This document shows positions 26,101 through 34,838 of a DNA stretch of 64,000 nt, piece after piece. Each line of letters begins with the position of its first letter. Within the stretch, counting starts at the first letter, position 1. The stretch spans positions 1-64,000 of the forward strand of contig NZ_SDEB01000010.1 of the NCBI RefSeq assembly GCF_004522175.1, written 5' to 3'. The stretch is from Paracoccus ravus. GTDB taxonomy: Bacteria > Pseudomonadota > Alphaproteobacteria > Rhodobacterales > Rhodobacteraceae. Below the pieces are notes generated by a model. The model made no database searches, was not told where the DNA came from, and saw only the letters and a list, made by a program, of their open reading frames with translations. The position numbers were made by a program, and so were the translations under genes.

Positions 26101-26595
26101 TCAGTTATAGGCGCCGGCGGAATAGGTCAGTTCGTAGCTATGCGAATAAAGCTCGAAGACGATGCCGAAGGGGTCCTCGACATAGACCATGCGATAGGGC
26201 TTCTCGCCGGGGAAATATTCGCGCACCGGCATGCGCTGCTTGCCTCCGGCGGCGACGATGCGGCCAAGCAGCCCTTCCAGATCGGGGTCCTGAATCGCGA
26301 AATGGAACAGGCCGGTCTGGCGATAGGGCAGGTTGTTGTCGGGCGCGTGATTGCCGGCGAATTCGAACAGCTCGAAGCCGATCCGGTCGCCGGTCGCGAG
26401 ATGGGCGATGCGGATCTTGCTCCAGCCGGGGCCGAAGACATCGTTGCACATCACGCCGATATCGCTGCCATCCTCGATGATCTCGGTCGGCGACATGATG
26501 ACGTAAAAGCCCATCACGTCGCGATAGAATTCGACGGCGCGTTCGAGATCGGGGACGGAAAGGCCGATATGCGAGAAGGTGCGGGGCGTGGGCAT
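26101..26595 (-). CDS. VOC-family (glyoxalase/dioxygenase-fold) protein (164 aa)
   Basis: Two beta-alpha-beta-beta-beta repeats of the vicinal oxygen chelate fold. The first has FSHIGLSVPDLERAVEFYRDVMGF, with a possible metal His; the second has GLFHFAIQDPDLEGLLGRI and ends DPFGIVFELYSHSYE, supplying His and Glu ligands. Catalytic activity is not predictable in this superfamily; it could be a lyase, a dioxygenase or a resistance protein. It is first gene of the operon divergent from lysR and lies 10 bases before the OYE gene. Confidence 0.88.
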   Translation of the reverse strand: MPTPRTFSHIGLSVPDLERAVEFYRDVMGFYVIMSPTEIIEDGSDIGVMCNDVFGPGWSKIRIAHLATGDRIGFELFEFAGNHAPDNNLPYRQTGLFHFAIQDPDLEGLLGRIVAAGGKQRMPVREYFPGEKPYRMVYVEDPFGIVFELYSHSYELTYSAGAYN

Positions 26596-26648
26596 GGGGT
26601 CTCCTGTCTGCTTGAAGGAAAACTGGGGTTGCGCTGTCGGTTTGTGAA

Positions 26649-26669
26649 ATTATCATTTGAACGGATAAT
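26649..26669. promoter_or_regulatory. Candidate LysR-type operator
   Basis: ATTATC and GATAAT form a perfect 6-bp inverted repeat with a 9-base centre, a T-N11-A-like arrangement. It lies between the divergent VOC gene and lysR, close to the lysR start, as expected for an autoregulated LysR site. The AT-rich stretch stands out from the surrounding high-GC DNA. Confidence 0.55.
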
Positions 26670-26687
26670 AATTACATTTCGGAATGA

Positions 26688-27575
26688 ATGATGCTGAATG
26701 GTCAATGGCTCGAAACCTTCGTGACGCTTTGCGAGGTGGGGCACTTCACCCGCGCGGCCGAGCGGCTGAACATGACCCAGCCAGGTGTCTCGCAGCAGTT
26801 GAAGAAGCTGGAACAGCAGGTCGGGCAGGCACTGATCTCGCGGCAGGGAAAGAGCTTCACCCTGACCCCGGCGGGCGAGTCCGTGCTGGCGCTTGGCCTG
26901 CGCCGCCGCGATGAGGAACGCGCGCTGCGGCAGGCTTTGACGCAGGACGATCCCCATGCGGGCGAGGTGACTTTGGCCTGTTCGGGCAGCCTTGCCTTGC
27001 TTCTTTACCCGCATCTCTTGGAGATGATGTCGCGCGCCCCGCAATTGCTGATCCGCCTGGAGGCGGCACCGCAGGCCCGTATCCTCGAAGGGGTTCTGGC
27101 GGGCGGGTACGACCTTGGGATTGCCGATCACGCGCCCGGCCATGCCCGCTTGTCGGGCGAGCGGCTGGGCCATGACGAGTTGTGCCTGATCCTTCCTGCG
27201 GGCGCGCCGGAAAAGCCCGGCTTCGAGGATCTGCAGCAGCGCGGCTTCATCGCCCATCCCGACGGCTACGCCCATGCCGAAGAATTGCTTTCCGCGAATT
27301 ACGCGAGCGATTTCTGCGGTGTCGAGCAGCTGCGTTTGCGCAGCTTCATCAACCAGATCGGCCAGATCCCCGAGCCGGTGGCGCGCGGCATGGGCTACAC
27401 GATCCTGCCGCGCAGCGGGATCGATGCCTCGCCGCTGAGCCGGCACGTGAGCGTGGCGCGGCTGGCGCAGCCCGTGCGGCATGAGCTTTGGGCGATCCAG
27501 CGCAAGGGCAGGGTGCTGCCGGCCCGTGCGCTGCGTATCCGCGAGGTCATGGCGCGTGCCATTGCGACGCTATGA
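26688..27575 (+). CDS. LysR-family transcriptional regulator (295 aa)
   Basis: The N-terminal winged helix (about residues 5-65) carries FVTLCEVGHFTRAAERLNMTQPGVSQQLKKLE, a textbook LysR motif. A periplasmic-binding-like effector domain follows from about residue 90. The divergent arrangement with the VOC-OYE-DJ-1 operon and an inverted repeat between them imply that it controls that operon. The LTPAGESVL motif in the linker is present. Two adjacent ATG codons could start the protein. Confidence 0.93.
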   Translation: MMLNGQWLETFVTLCEVGHFTRAAERLNMTQPGVSQQLKKLEQQVGQALISRQGKSFTLTPAGESVLALGLRRRDEERALRQALTQDDPHAGEVTLACSGSLALLLYPHLLEMMSRAPQLLIRLEAAPQARILEGVLAGGYDLGIADHAPGHARLSGERLGHDELCLILPAGAPEKPGFEDLQQRGFIAHPDGYAHAEELLSANYASDFCGVEQLRLRSFINQIGQIPEPVARGMGYTILPRSGIDASPLSRHVSVARLAQPVRHELWAIQRKGRVLPARALRIREVMARAIATL

Positions 27576-27617
27576 TCGGTCCTGCGCCCTTGGCCGGGGG
27601 CTTGGGCAGGAGTCTGG

Positions 27618-27980
27618 TCAGTCTTCTCGATCTGGGGGGGCGTCGCGCCGTTCCTCGGTGATCTCTAGCTCGCGCATGATTGCCTGTGCCAGCGAGGTCA
27701 CGGTCAGAACAAATATGCCGATGCCCACCAGCAGAAAGCAGATCGCGCAGATCTTGCCCAGCGATGTCTGCGGCGTGAGGTCGCCGTAGCCCACCGTCGC
27801 CATGCTGACGATCGAGAAATAGAAGGCGTCCAGAAACCGCCACTTCTCGATCAGCATGAACAGTCCGGATTGCACCAACGCGATCAGCAGGCAGACCAAG
27901 ATCAGCGCCTGCACGCGCGGGGTCCGGAATGCGGCGAAAACGGCGAAGAACAGCGCGGCATAGGCATGGAAGATGCGCAT
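27618..27980 (-). CDS. Two-helix potassium channel (120 aa)
   Basis: Small ion channel subunit. Two clear membrane helices (about residues 25-45 and 75-98) flank a pore loop with the K+ selectivity filter TVGYGD at residues 62-67. A short hydrophobic N-terminal segment may be a third helix. The C-terminal tail is charged with no RCK/TrkA-N domain, so it is a minimal KcsA-like channel. It would work as a tetramer in the inner membrane. It is convergent with lysR. Confidence 0.9.
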   Translation of the reverse strand: MRIFHAYAALFFAVFAAFRTPRVQALILVCLLIALVQSGLFMLIEKWRFLDAFYFSIVSMATVGYGDLTPQTSLGKICAICFLLVGIGIFVLTVTSLAQAIMRELEITEERRDAPPDRED

Positions 27981-28199
27981 TTCTCACCCTCCCGGGGCGC
28001 GGGCTCTGCCGGCAAGAATAAGTCCATTCAAGATCATGGCAAGCCCGAGGCGCTACGTCTTGCTGCAAGGCCGTCGGCATGAGCTGGCTGCGGCAAATCT
28101 GCACGACACTGCCGACGCCAACAGAGGGTCAGGATGCTTGCTCGGCATTTCCAGCCCCTCGGCCAGGTTCCTTGGCAGGGCACGGCAAGCCGCCGGTCC

Positions 28200-29288
28200 T
28201 CATTGCGCGGGCGGCAGGACATAGAGCGTCAGGCCGAAGATGGCATAGACCATCAGCACCAGAACGCCCAGGAACCATGTCGACCGACCGCCATTCGTCA
28301 GCATCGCGGCCGAGATCGCCGCGATCAGCATCATCACGATCGCTCCGGGCCAGAAATCCAGTCCCATCGGCGCGGGTCCGATCAGATAGCTCAGCAGCAC
28401 CAGCAACGGGCCGACGAACAGCGCGATCTGCGCGGCGCTGCCGAGTGCGATGCTGACGCTGAGATCCAGCCGGTTCTTGCGCGCGGCCGAAAAGGCCGAG
28501 GCGAATTCGGCAGCGCCTCCGACCAGCGAGACGACGATGAATCCGACAAAGGCGGGGGTCAGCCCCAGCGCCGCGCCCGCGACCTCGACCGAGGCGACAA
28601 AGACATGGCTGACCAGCGCGACCAGAACCGTGACCACAGCCAGCGTGCCCAATGCGAGGCCGATGGGCAGGGCTTCGCCATGCGCCTCATGCCCGGCGCT
28701 GGCAAAGGCCTCGCGGTGGGTGCCGAGCGAGAAATACAGCCCCAGCCCATAGCCCGCGATCAGCAAGATGGCCAGCATCGCGCTGAGCCGCTGGATCGCG
28801 CCCGGATCCGCCACATGATCAGCCGTCGCCACCGCCGAAGGGACCAGCAGGGCAACCGTCGCGATGAACAGAAGGCTGGCCTGAAAACGCGCCCCGACGC
28901 GGTTGAATTCCTGCACATGATGGCGCAACCCGCCGAGCAGAAAGGACGCGCCCAGCATGAAGAGCGCGTTTGTGACGATCGCGCCCGCGATGGATGCCTT
29001 GACCAGCGCATATTGCCCCGCCGCCAGCGCGGTCAGGGCAATGACCAACTCGGTCAGGTTGCCCAGCGTCGCATTGATCAACCCGCCCGCCGCATCGCCT
29101 GTCCTCTCTGCCACGGATTCGGTGGCCAGGCTCAGCATCGCGGCCAGGGGGAGGATGGCGAGGACCGAAAGCAGGAAAAGCAATGTATGCGCCTCGGGGC
29201 GTAGGATCTCGACCGCCAGAACGATAGGGACAAAGAGCAGCAGCCAAAGCAGCGGGGTCGAGCGGATCTTTGCGAAAAGCTGGGTCAT
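28200..29288 (-). CDS. cax: Ca2+/H+ antiporter of the CaCA/CAX family (362 aa)
   Basis: Eleven-helix-class cation exchanger. The two repeated motifs are visible: c-1 as INATLGNLTELVIALTAL (about residues 72-89), and c-2 as VSLVGGAAEFASAFSAA. The conserved acidic Glu is kept in both. In c-2 the usual Asn and His are Gly and Phe (GGAAEF rather than GNAAEH), which may alter ion selectivity. A short acidic/His-containing loop (HEAHGEAL) separates the halves. It exports Ca2+ or another cation using the proton gradient. Monocistronic by appearance. Confidence 0.9.
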   Translation of the reverse strand: MTQLFAKIRSTPLLWLLLFVPIVLAVEILRPEAHTLLFLLSVLAILPLAAMLSLATESVAERTGDAAGGLINATLGNLTELVIALTALAAGQYALVKASIAGAIVTNALFMLGASFLLGGLRHHVQEFNRVGARFQASLLFIATVALLVPSAVATADHVADPGAIQRLSAMLAILLIAGYGLGLYFSLGTHREAFASAGHEAHGEALPIGLALGTLAVVTVLVALVSHVFVASVEVAGAALGLTPAFVGFIVVSLVGGAAEFASAFSAARKNRLDLSVSIALGSAAQIALFVGPLLVLLSYLIGPAPMGLDFWPGAIVMMLIAAISAAMLTNGGRSTWFLGVLVLMVYAIFGLTLYVLPPAQ

Positions 29289-29875
29289 TCGCGCCTCGTC
29301 AGACGGTAAGGATCATAACGTGACCAAGTCGCGCCAGCCTATCATTGAAGATCGCATAGGCACGGTATTTTCGAGGGTGGCCTCCTGACAGCCGGCCCTG
29401 CGCGGACGCGTGTTTCCCCCAGCGCGCCGCCTGTCATCGCAGGGCCTATCTACCGAACATGTCGGGCGGCGCGGCGGGACAAGAGGATGCGTGTTGCGCC
29501 GGATGCGCCCGATATCCCTCATGGCGCGGGCCTGGGCATTTCGGACAAGGTGGCGGGAAGCGCCGCCCGATGGCGGGATCGCGCGCCCAATCGGGTCCGA
29601 CCGCTTGGGCGCGCTTGAGCCGGCGCAGCAGGACACCCCCGAAACGCCTGCGCCGCGCGGGCGAGTTTCTGTGACGGCGGCACTCCGGCGAACGAGGGGG
29701 AGAATCAGGACGCAACCCGAGAGACAGGCATGGGCAGCGTCGACATTGCCCGGCCATGCGCCGACGCGGTCGGTCGGGCGTGTCATGCCGTCCCGGACCT
29801 TGCTCAGGGTGATCCCGCCCGCCAGAATTTCGCGCGCCCCGACCGGGCCAGAGATTTGCGCCTGCCGCATTGCAG
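29289..29875. other. Intergenic region without recognised gene
   Basis: About 590 bases between the cation exchanger start and the end of the AspT-type gene. Open frames are present on both strands but give Arg/Pro-rich, non-protein-like translations. The exchanger promoter must lie in the right part of the first 100-150 bases; no clear consensus was found. Confidence 0.5.
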
Positions 29876-31567
29876 TCACAGGATCAGCAGCACGATCACC
29901 AGCCCCCAGAGCGTCAAGAGCGTGTTGCTGACGGCATAAGGGACAGTATAGCCTAGCATCGGCACGTCGCTTTTGGCGACCTCGCCCACCATGGCGACCG
30001 AGGCCGTCGAGGTCCGCGCCCCGCCGCAGCAGCCCAGATTGATCGCGTCGTCGAAGCGGAAGATGTACTTGCCGATATAGGGCGCGAGCAGCATCGGCAT
30101 GGCGGTCGCGAAAAGCCCCCAGAGGAACAGCCCGAAGCCCGCCTCTTTCAACCCGGCGATGAAGGTCGGACCCGAGGTGATGCCGACGATGGCGATGAAG
30201 ACATTCAATCCGACCGAGTTCATGAACCACAGGGTCGGCTGCGGGATATTGCCGATCTGCGGCTTCACGGTGCGCAGCCAGCCCACGATGATGCCAAGGA
30301 TCAGCGCCCCTCCCGAGGTGGAAAGCGTGATCGGAATCCCCCACACCGGCAGGACATAGGCTCCGATCAGCCCGCCGATGCAGATCGACAGCCCGACCAG
30401 AACCATATTTGTCACCGTTTGGGGCCGGTCGGCAAAGCCCGCCGACTTGACGAATTGAGCGACATGGGCAGTCGATCCCGCGACCCGGACGATATCCCCG
30501 CGATTGAGCTTGGTCCTGGGCATCACCGGGATGTTCACCGACATCGACCCACGCCGGATCGAGTTCAGATAGACCCCGCGGGTAAAGGGCTCTTTCGCAA
30601 GCTCGATCAGTTCCTGCCCGTCCAGCGCCTTGCTGGTCAGGACCACGTCCACGGCCTCGACCGGAATGTCGAGAAGCTCGCGGTCATCGACCTCTTCGGT
30701 CGCGCCAAACAGCTTCACCAGCACGTCGCGCTTGCCCGAGACCGCGACCACGTCCCCCGCTTTCAGCATCGTCTCGGGGCCGGGGGTGACAAGCTCGCCG
30801 TCCCGACGGATCCTCTCGATGAAGATGCGCTCACCCTCGGCCAGCGCCTCGGCCGCGGCGGGGGTGCGACCGACCGCGATGCCGCCCTCGCGGACACGAT
30901 AGGCGCGCAACTCGCGGGCGCGCCACGCGCTGAGATGGCTGGCATCCTTGGTCCCGCCCGCCAGCACCTCGCGCTCATAGCGGGCGCAGGCCTCGGCGAT
31001 ATCGACGCCCAGCATCTTGGGGCCGAGGAATGCCAGAATCCAGCCGGTGCCGATGGTGCCGAACAGATAGGTGATGGCATAGGCCACCGGCATCAGGTCC
31101 AGCTCGGCCGTGGCCTGTTCCGGGGTCAGTACCGAATTGTTGATTGCATCCGTCGCCAGCCCCATCGAGGCCGAGATGGTCTGCGTCCCGGCCAGTAGCC
31201 CCGCCGCCAGCCCGGCCCCGTAGCCCGAAACCTTGGCCGCGATCCACACGCCCGCCAGACAGAGCACTGAGACGACAACCGCGAACAGCGCCTGCGGCGC
31301 GCCGTCGGTGGCGATGCCGCGCACGAATTGCGGCCCGACCCCGAAGCCCACCGCAAAGAGGAACATGATGAAGAAGATCGATTTCACCTGCCCAGAGATT
31401 TCGATCCCGATCTGGCCGATGACGACGCCCGCAAGCAGCGTGCCGGTCACAGCGCCCAGACTGAAGCTGCCGAAGCGCCGCGCCCCGATCCAGTAGCCGA
31501 TCGCCAGCGTCAGGAAGATCGCAAGCTGCGGGTTGGCGCGAAGCGTTTCCGCGATATAGCTGAACAT
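29876..31567 (-). CDS. AspT/YidE-family antiporter with two TrkA-C domains (563 aa)
   Basis: Aspartate:alanine exchanger family member. It has an N-terminal block of about five helices beginning FLTLAIGYWIGARRFGSFSLGAVTGTLL, then two soluble TrkA-C domains (about residues 205-380, VSGKRDVLVKLF and PRTKLNRGDIVRVAG), then a second helix block with GGALILGIIVGWLR and the repeated CCGGARTSTASVAMVGEVAKS. Relatives couple uptake of an amino acid to export of its decarboxylation product, making a proton-motive cycle. It lies 10 bases after an Orn/Lys/Arg-type decarboxylase, the classical functional pairing. The exact amino acid is unknown. Confidence 0.9.
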   Translation of the reverse strand: MFSYIAETLRANPQLAIFLTLAIGYWIGARRFGSFSLGAVTGTLLAGVVIGQIGIEISGQVKSIFFIMFLFAVGFGVGPQFVRGIATDGAPQALFAVVVSVLCLAGVWIAAKVSGYGAGLAAGLLAGTQTISASMGLATDAINNSVLTPEQATAELDLMPVAYAITYLFGTIGTGWILAFLGPKMLGVDIAEACARYEREVLAGGTKDASHLSAWRARELRAYRVREGGIAVGRTPAAAEALAEGERIFIERIRRDGELVTPGPETMLKAGDVVAVSGKRDVLVKLFGATEEVDDRELLDIPVEAVDVVLTSKALDGQELIELAKEPFTRGVYLNSIRRGSMSVNIPVMPRTKLNRGDIVRVAGSTAHVAQFVKSAGFADRPQTVTNMVLVGLSICIGGLIGAYVLPVWGIPITLSTSGGALILGIIVGWLRTVKPQIGNIPQPTLWFMNSVGLNVFIAIVGITSGPTFIAGLKEAGFGLFLWGLFATAMPMLLAPYIGKYIFRFDDAINLGCCGGARTSTASVAMVGEVAKSDVPMLGYTVPYAVSNTLLTLWGLVIVLLIL

Positions 31568-31577
31568 GACTTCCCCC

Positions 31578-34310
31578 TTACTTGCGGATGTGGTCCTTGG
31601 CGTGGTCGGGACGGATCAGCTTCAGCCCCCGCTCGCGCTCGAAGCCGTGGATCTCCTTGACGTCGAGCTTGCGCATGAAATCAATGGTCTCGGCGCTGAT
31701 GATTTGCCCGGGCACCATGATCGGGAAGCCCGGCGGATAGGGGATCACGAAATTGGCCGAGATCATCGCCGGGCCGGATTTCAGTCGCCTGTCGACCTCG
31801 GGACTGTCGAGCGGCAGATACTCGCAGCCCTCGGCGTAATAGGCGCTGTAGAAGGCCGAGCGCATGTCGCCCTCGGGGGTCTTCTTGCCGGCGTCCCAGC
31901 GGAAAGCCTCGTGGAACGCGCTGAAATTCGGCAGGTCCGGCACATCCTCCATCAGCGCTTTGACGCGGGCGGCAAAACCCGCGCGGCCGTTTTCGCCGCC
32001 GCGGGCCAGATCGCCTTCGATCTTGCGGCTGATCTCCAGCAGCACACGGATCAGGTTCGCGACATCGCTGCGGGTATTGTTGATGTTCGATTGCAGCAGC
32101 ACCGAATTGCGCGATGTCTTGTTGAACTGGATGTCATAATCATCCGCCATCAGCTTCTTGAACTGGGTGCCGTCGAAACCTGCCGTGCCGCAGACCAGCG
32201 TGATGCGTGTCGGGTCGAGGCAGAACTCGTCCTCATGCATCGAGCGGACCTGGTCCTCCCAGTCGGTGCCGGGGCTCAGGAAATCGGTGAAGCCGGTCTG
32301 GCGGTACTTGGCAGGGATCATTTCGGCCGCCGTGAGGGCGCGGAAATATTTCGAGATCACCGGATGGGCGTTCACCTCCTTTCGGATGTCGAGCGCGATC
32401 TCGATCGCATTGGCGACAAGGCCGTAGCCCTCCAGCTCCATCTGGCGGCGGGCGATGTCGAGGCTGGCGATCAACTGCTGGTTCGGGCTGGTCGAGGCGT
32501 GGGTAAAAACCGCCTCGTGGAACTGCGCCTCGACCGATGCGAAATCGACGTCGCGGACCAGCAGCATCGAGCCCTGCCGCAGCGCGGACATCGACTTATG
32601 CGTCGAGTTGGTCTGATAGACCCGCAGACGGATCTGGCGCGGATCGGGGATCAGCCGGGTTTCCATCAACTTCTCGACCGAAGGGTTCTTGCCCAGTTCC
32701 TTTTGCTGCGCTTCATAGGCCTCGACCGAGGCAGGATCATTCATCCAAGACGCGATGGCATCCGCCGCACCCATGGCGGTCCGGGGGCGCAGGAAGGGCG
32801 ACCAGCGGGCAAAGCCGAACCATGCCTCGTCCCAGAGGAAGATCAGGTCGGGCTTGATCGCCAGACATTCCTCCATCACGCGGCGGGTGTTGTAGATATG
32901 GCCGTCAAAGGTGCAATTGGTCAGGTCGACCATCTTGGCGCGGTCGAGACGCCCCTCGGCCTTCAAATCCAGCAGCGCCTGCTTGATCGAGGCCAGCGGG
33001 ACCGCGCCATACATCGAATATTCCGTCATGGGGAAAGCGTCGATGTAGAGCGGCTGGCCACCCGCCAGCACGAGGCCATAATGGTGCGATTTGTGGCAAT
33101 TGCGGTCCAGCACCACGATATCGCCGGGTGCGACCAGCGCCTGATGCACCATCTTGTTCGAGGTCGAGGTGCCATTGGTCACGAAAAACACATGATCCGC
33201 GCCGAAGGCCCGCGCGGCCATGTCCTGCGCCTCCTTGATATTGCCGGTCGGTTCCAGCAGGCTGTCGAGCCCGCCGGTCGTCGCGCTGGATTCCGCAAGG
33301 AAGATGTTCAGCCCGTAGAACTCGCCCATGTCGCGGATCCAGTCGGATTTGAAGATCGACTTGCCGCGCGCGATGGGCAGGGCGTGGAAGGTGCTGATCG
33401 GCCGCATCGCGTATTTCTTGAGATTGTCGAAGAAGGGCGTCCGGAAGCGGTCATTCACGCCTTCGAGGATGCACAGATGCAGTTCCAGCAATTCCTCGAC
33501 CGAATAGAGCACGCGGCGGATATTCGCGGCGCGCGCATCGCCCGCGATGCGTTCGACATGGCGGTCCGAGAGCAGATAAAGGTCCAGTTCGGGCCTGATG
33601 CGCTTGATCGCGTCGGCCAGCGACAAGGGCAAATCTGCCCCGGCGATGGACGCCGCGTCGAACCGCGCCGAGGCGAGGAAATCGCGTAAGATCGGTAATT
33701 CGGCGGCGCTTTGATGGGCGAAACCCTCGTAGATCGTCACCGCCGCGATAGCCGGGTTCAGGATCACGGCGCAGATTGCCTCCTCGAAGCTGCCCACGGG
33801 CACGGCCTCGTAGATGAAGGCGTCCTCGGACCGGCGCAACCGGCGCATCTGTTGGGAGATGTTCTCGCCCCGCGTGGCTGCGCCGGGGGCGACGACCAGA
33901 ACCTCGAAATAGGGGCGGTGGCCCGTGCCGCGCGCCAAAGTCGGGGTGTTCAGATCGGGCGGGGTCTCGGCCTGCGCCTCGGCAGATTGCCAGTCCGCGG
34001 CGTCGGATTTGTAGGACCGCGTCAGGATCGATTCCGAGATCCGCTGTGCCAGCGCCGCCGCGGCCCCCGCCTGTCCCGCCTCGATCCTCTGGCACAGGGT
34101 CGCAAGTAAAGCCCGTCCGGGATAGGCAAAGAAGCCCTCATAGGCCTCGACTTCCTTGAGCAGCGCGGCGGGCAAGGATGCTCCCTCGCCGCCGCGCGCC
34201 CATTCTGCGCAAGCGGCGTTCAACCCGCGCCAGCGGTCGGATCGCGCGCCGGGGAACGAGAAGAAATGGTCGATCCTCTGGGCTGCGGAACCTGTCGTGC
34301 CCTTGTCCAT
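31578..34310 (-). CDS. Orn/Lys/Arg-family decarboxylase, long form (910 aa)
   Basis: PLP-dependent basic-amino-acid decarboxylase of the aspartate-aminotransferase fold. The cofactor Lys is in STHKS (Lys572), and the ring-nitrogen Asp in WDEAWF (Asp494). An N-terminal receiver-like wing domain appears around VLVVAPGAATRGENISQQM. FVTNGTSTSNK and DRNCHKSHHYG are also conserved. E. coli AdiA and CadA are about 715-755 residues, so this protein has roughly 160-190 extra residues, mostly an N-terminal helical region of about 140 residues. The start at 34310 is chosen for the GGGAAGG ribosome site; a start 28 codons earlier is possible. Co-transcribed with the AspT-type antiporter. Confidence 0.9.
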   Translation of the reverse strand: MDKGTTGSAAQRIDHFFSFPGARSDRWRGLNAACAEWARGGEGASLPAALLKEVEAYEGFFAYPGRALLATLCQRIEAGQAGAAAALAQRISESILTRSYKSDAADWQSAEAQAETPPDLNTPTLARGTGHRPYFEVLVVAPGAATRGENISQQMRRLRRSEDAFIYEAVPVGSFEEAICAVILNPAIAAVTIYEGFAHQSAAELPILRDFLASARFDAASIAGADLPLSLADAIKRIRPELDLYLLSDRHVERIAGDARAANIRRVLYSVEELLELHLCILEGVNDRFRTPFFDNLKKYAMRPISTFHALPIARGKSIFKSDWIRDMGEFYGLNIFLAESSATTGGLDSLLEPTGNIKEAQDMAARAFGADHVFFVTNGTSTSNKMVHQALVAPGDIVVLDRNCHKSHHYGLVLAGGQPLYIDAFPMTEYSMYGAVPLASIKQALLDLKAEGRLDRAKMVDLTNCTFDGHIYNTRRVMEECLAIKPDLIFLWDEAWFGFARWSPFLRPRTAMGAADAIASWMNDPASVEAYEAQQKELGKNPSVEKLMETRLIPDPRQIRLRVYQTNSTHKSMSALRQGSMLLVRDVDFASVEAQFHEAVFTHASTSPNQQLIASLDIARRQMELEGYGLVANAIEIALDIRKEVNAHPVISKYFRALTAAEMIPAKYRQTGFTDFLSPGTDWEDQVRSMHEDEFCLDPTRITLVCGTAGFDGTQFKKLMADDYDIQFNKTSRNSVLLQSNINNTRSDVANLIRVLLEISRKIEGDLARGGENGRAGFAARVKALMEDVPDLPNFSAFHEAFRWDAGKKTPEGDMRSAFYSAYYAEGCEYLPLDSPEVDRRLKSGPAMISANFVIPYPPGFPIMVPGQIISAETIDFMRKLDVKEIHGFERERGLKLIRPDHAKDHIRK

Positions 34311-34404
34311 CGCGGCCTTCCCTTCGGCTGGAGATGGCAACCCATGGGGCTGCAGCTGGCGCGATTTTAGCGCTGCCGGGGAAGCGGCCTCCATCGGTCG
34401 GCAT

Positions 34405-34413
34405 GTGACTTAC
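34405..34413. promoter_or_regulatory. GTGACTTAC motif, copy near the decarboxylase
   Basis: The 9-base GTGACTTAC occurs here, between the small gene and the decarboxylase, and again at 36474-36482 before the DUF3302-like operon. A shorter GTGACT is at 34764-34769 before the TPR regulator. It could be a shared regulator site; nine bases is short, so chance is not excluded. Confidence 0.3.
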
Positions 34414-34415
34414 CG

Positions 34416-34658
34416 TTAACCCGCCGCCGCCGCGATATGGCGGCTTAGCTCGGCCTCGAGTTCGGTCACCAGATTGCGGAAATCATCGACCTCGGGGCGC
34501 AGGGGCGCATCGGGACGGGCCTCGAAATGGTGCAGCGAGTCGAGACACAAGGCCAGATCCTCGCAGATCGCGCGGAAATCGGCGTCGCGCAGGTAGAGCC
34601 GCCGAACCTCATCGGCGCATTGCGGAAAACGCTCGACGACAAGATCGACCCTGCGCAT
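34416..34658 (-). CDS. Small helical protein upstream of the decarboxylase (80 aa)
   Basis: No named family recognised. The sequence is predicted mostly alpha-helical and acidic (RFPQCADEVRRLYLRDADFRAI, then RPEVDDFRNLVTELEAELSRHI), with no signal peptide or membrane segment. It reads like a small helical-bundle partner or regulator. It precedes the decarboxylase by about 105 bases on the same strand, and the decarboxylase start region has a ribosome site of its own. The codon pattern looks coding, and the start is ATG. Confidence 0.65.
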   Translation of the reverse strand: MRRVDLVVERFPQCADEVRRLYLRDADFRAICEDLALCLDSLHHFEARPDAPLRPEVDDFRNLVTELEAELSRHIAAAAG

Positions 34659-34838
34659 GGTTCAGGAAGGCCCCGCTGCGAGAAAATGGCTTCTGGCTGC
34701 CTAGCAAGGCGTTAGAATAGCAGAAGGTTCCCCGAATCGTTTCGGACTGGCATTACGTTACTGTGACTCCGCGGCGCGGGATCGACCGCGCGCAAGACCG
34801 ACTGGGCTCAGCATCTCCTCGACGAACGGGTGGCGGCG

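Noticed and set aside
24217..26691. 824-codon open frame on the plus strand
   Set aside because: It lies opposite three well-identified minus-strand genes and has no recognisable domain; typical antisense opening in high-GC DNA.
31566..33689. 707-codon open frame on the plus strand opposite the decarboxylase
   Set aside because: It mirrors the codon pattern of the real gene; the translation is rich in Arg, Asp, His and Gln with no family motif, while the minus strand holds clear PLP-enzyme motifs.
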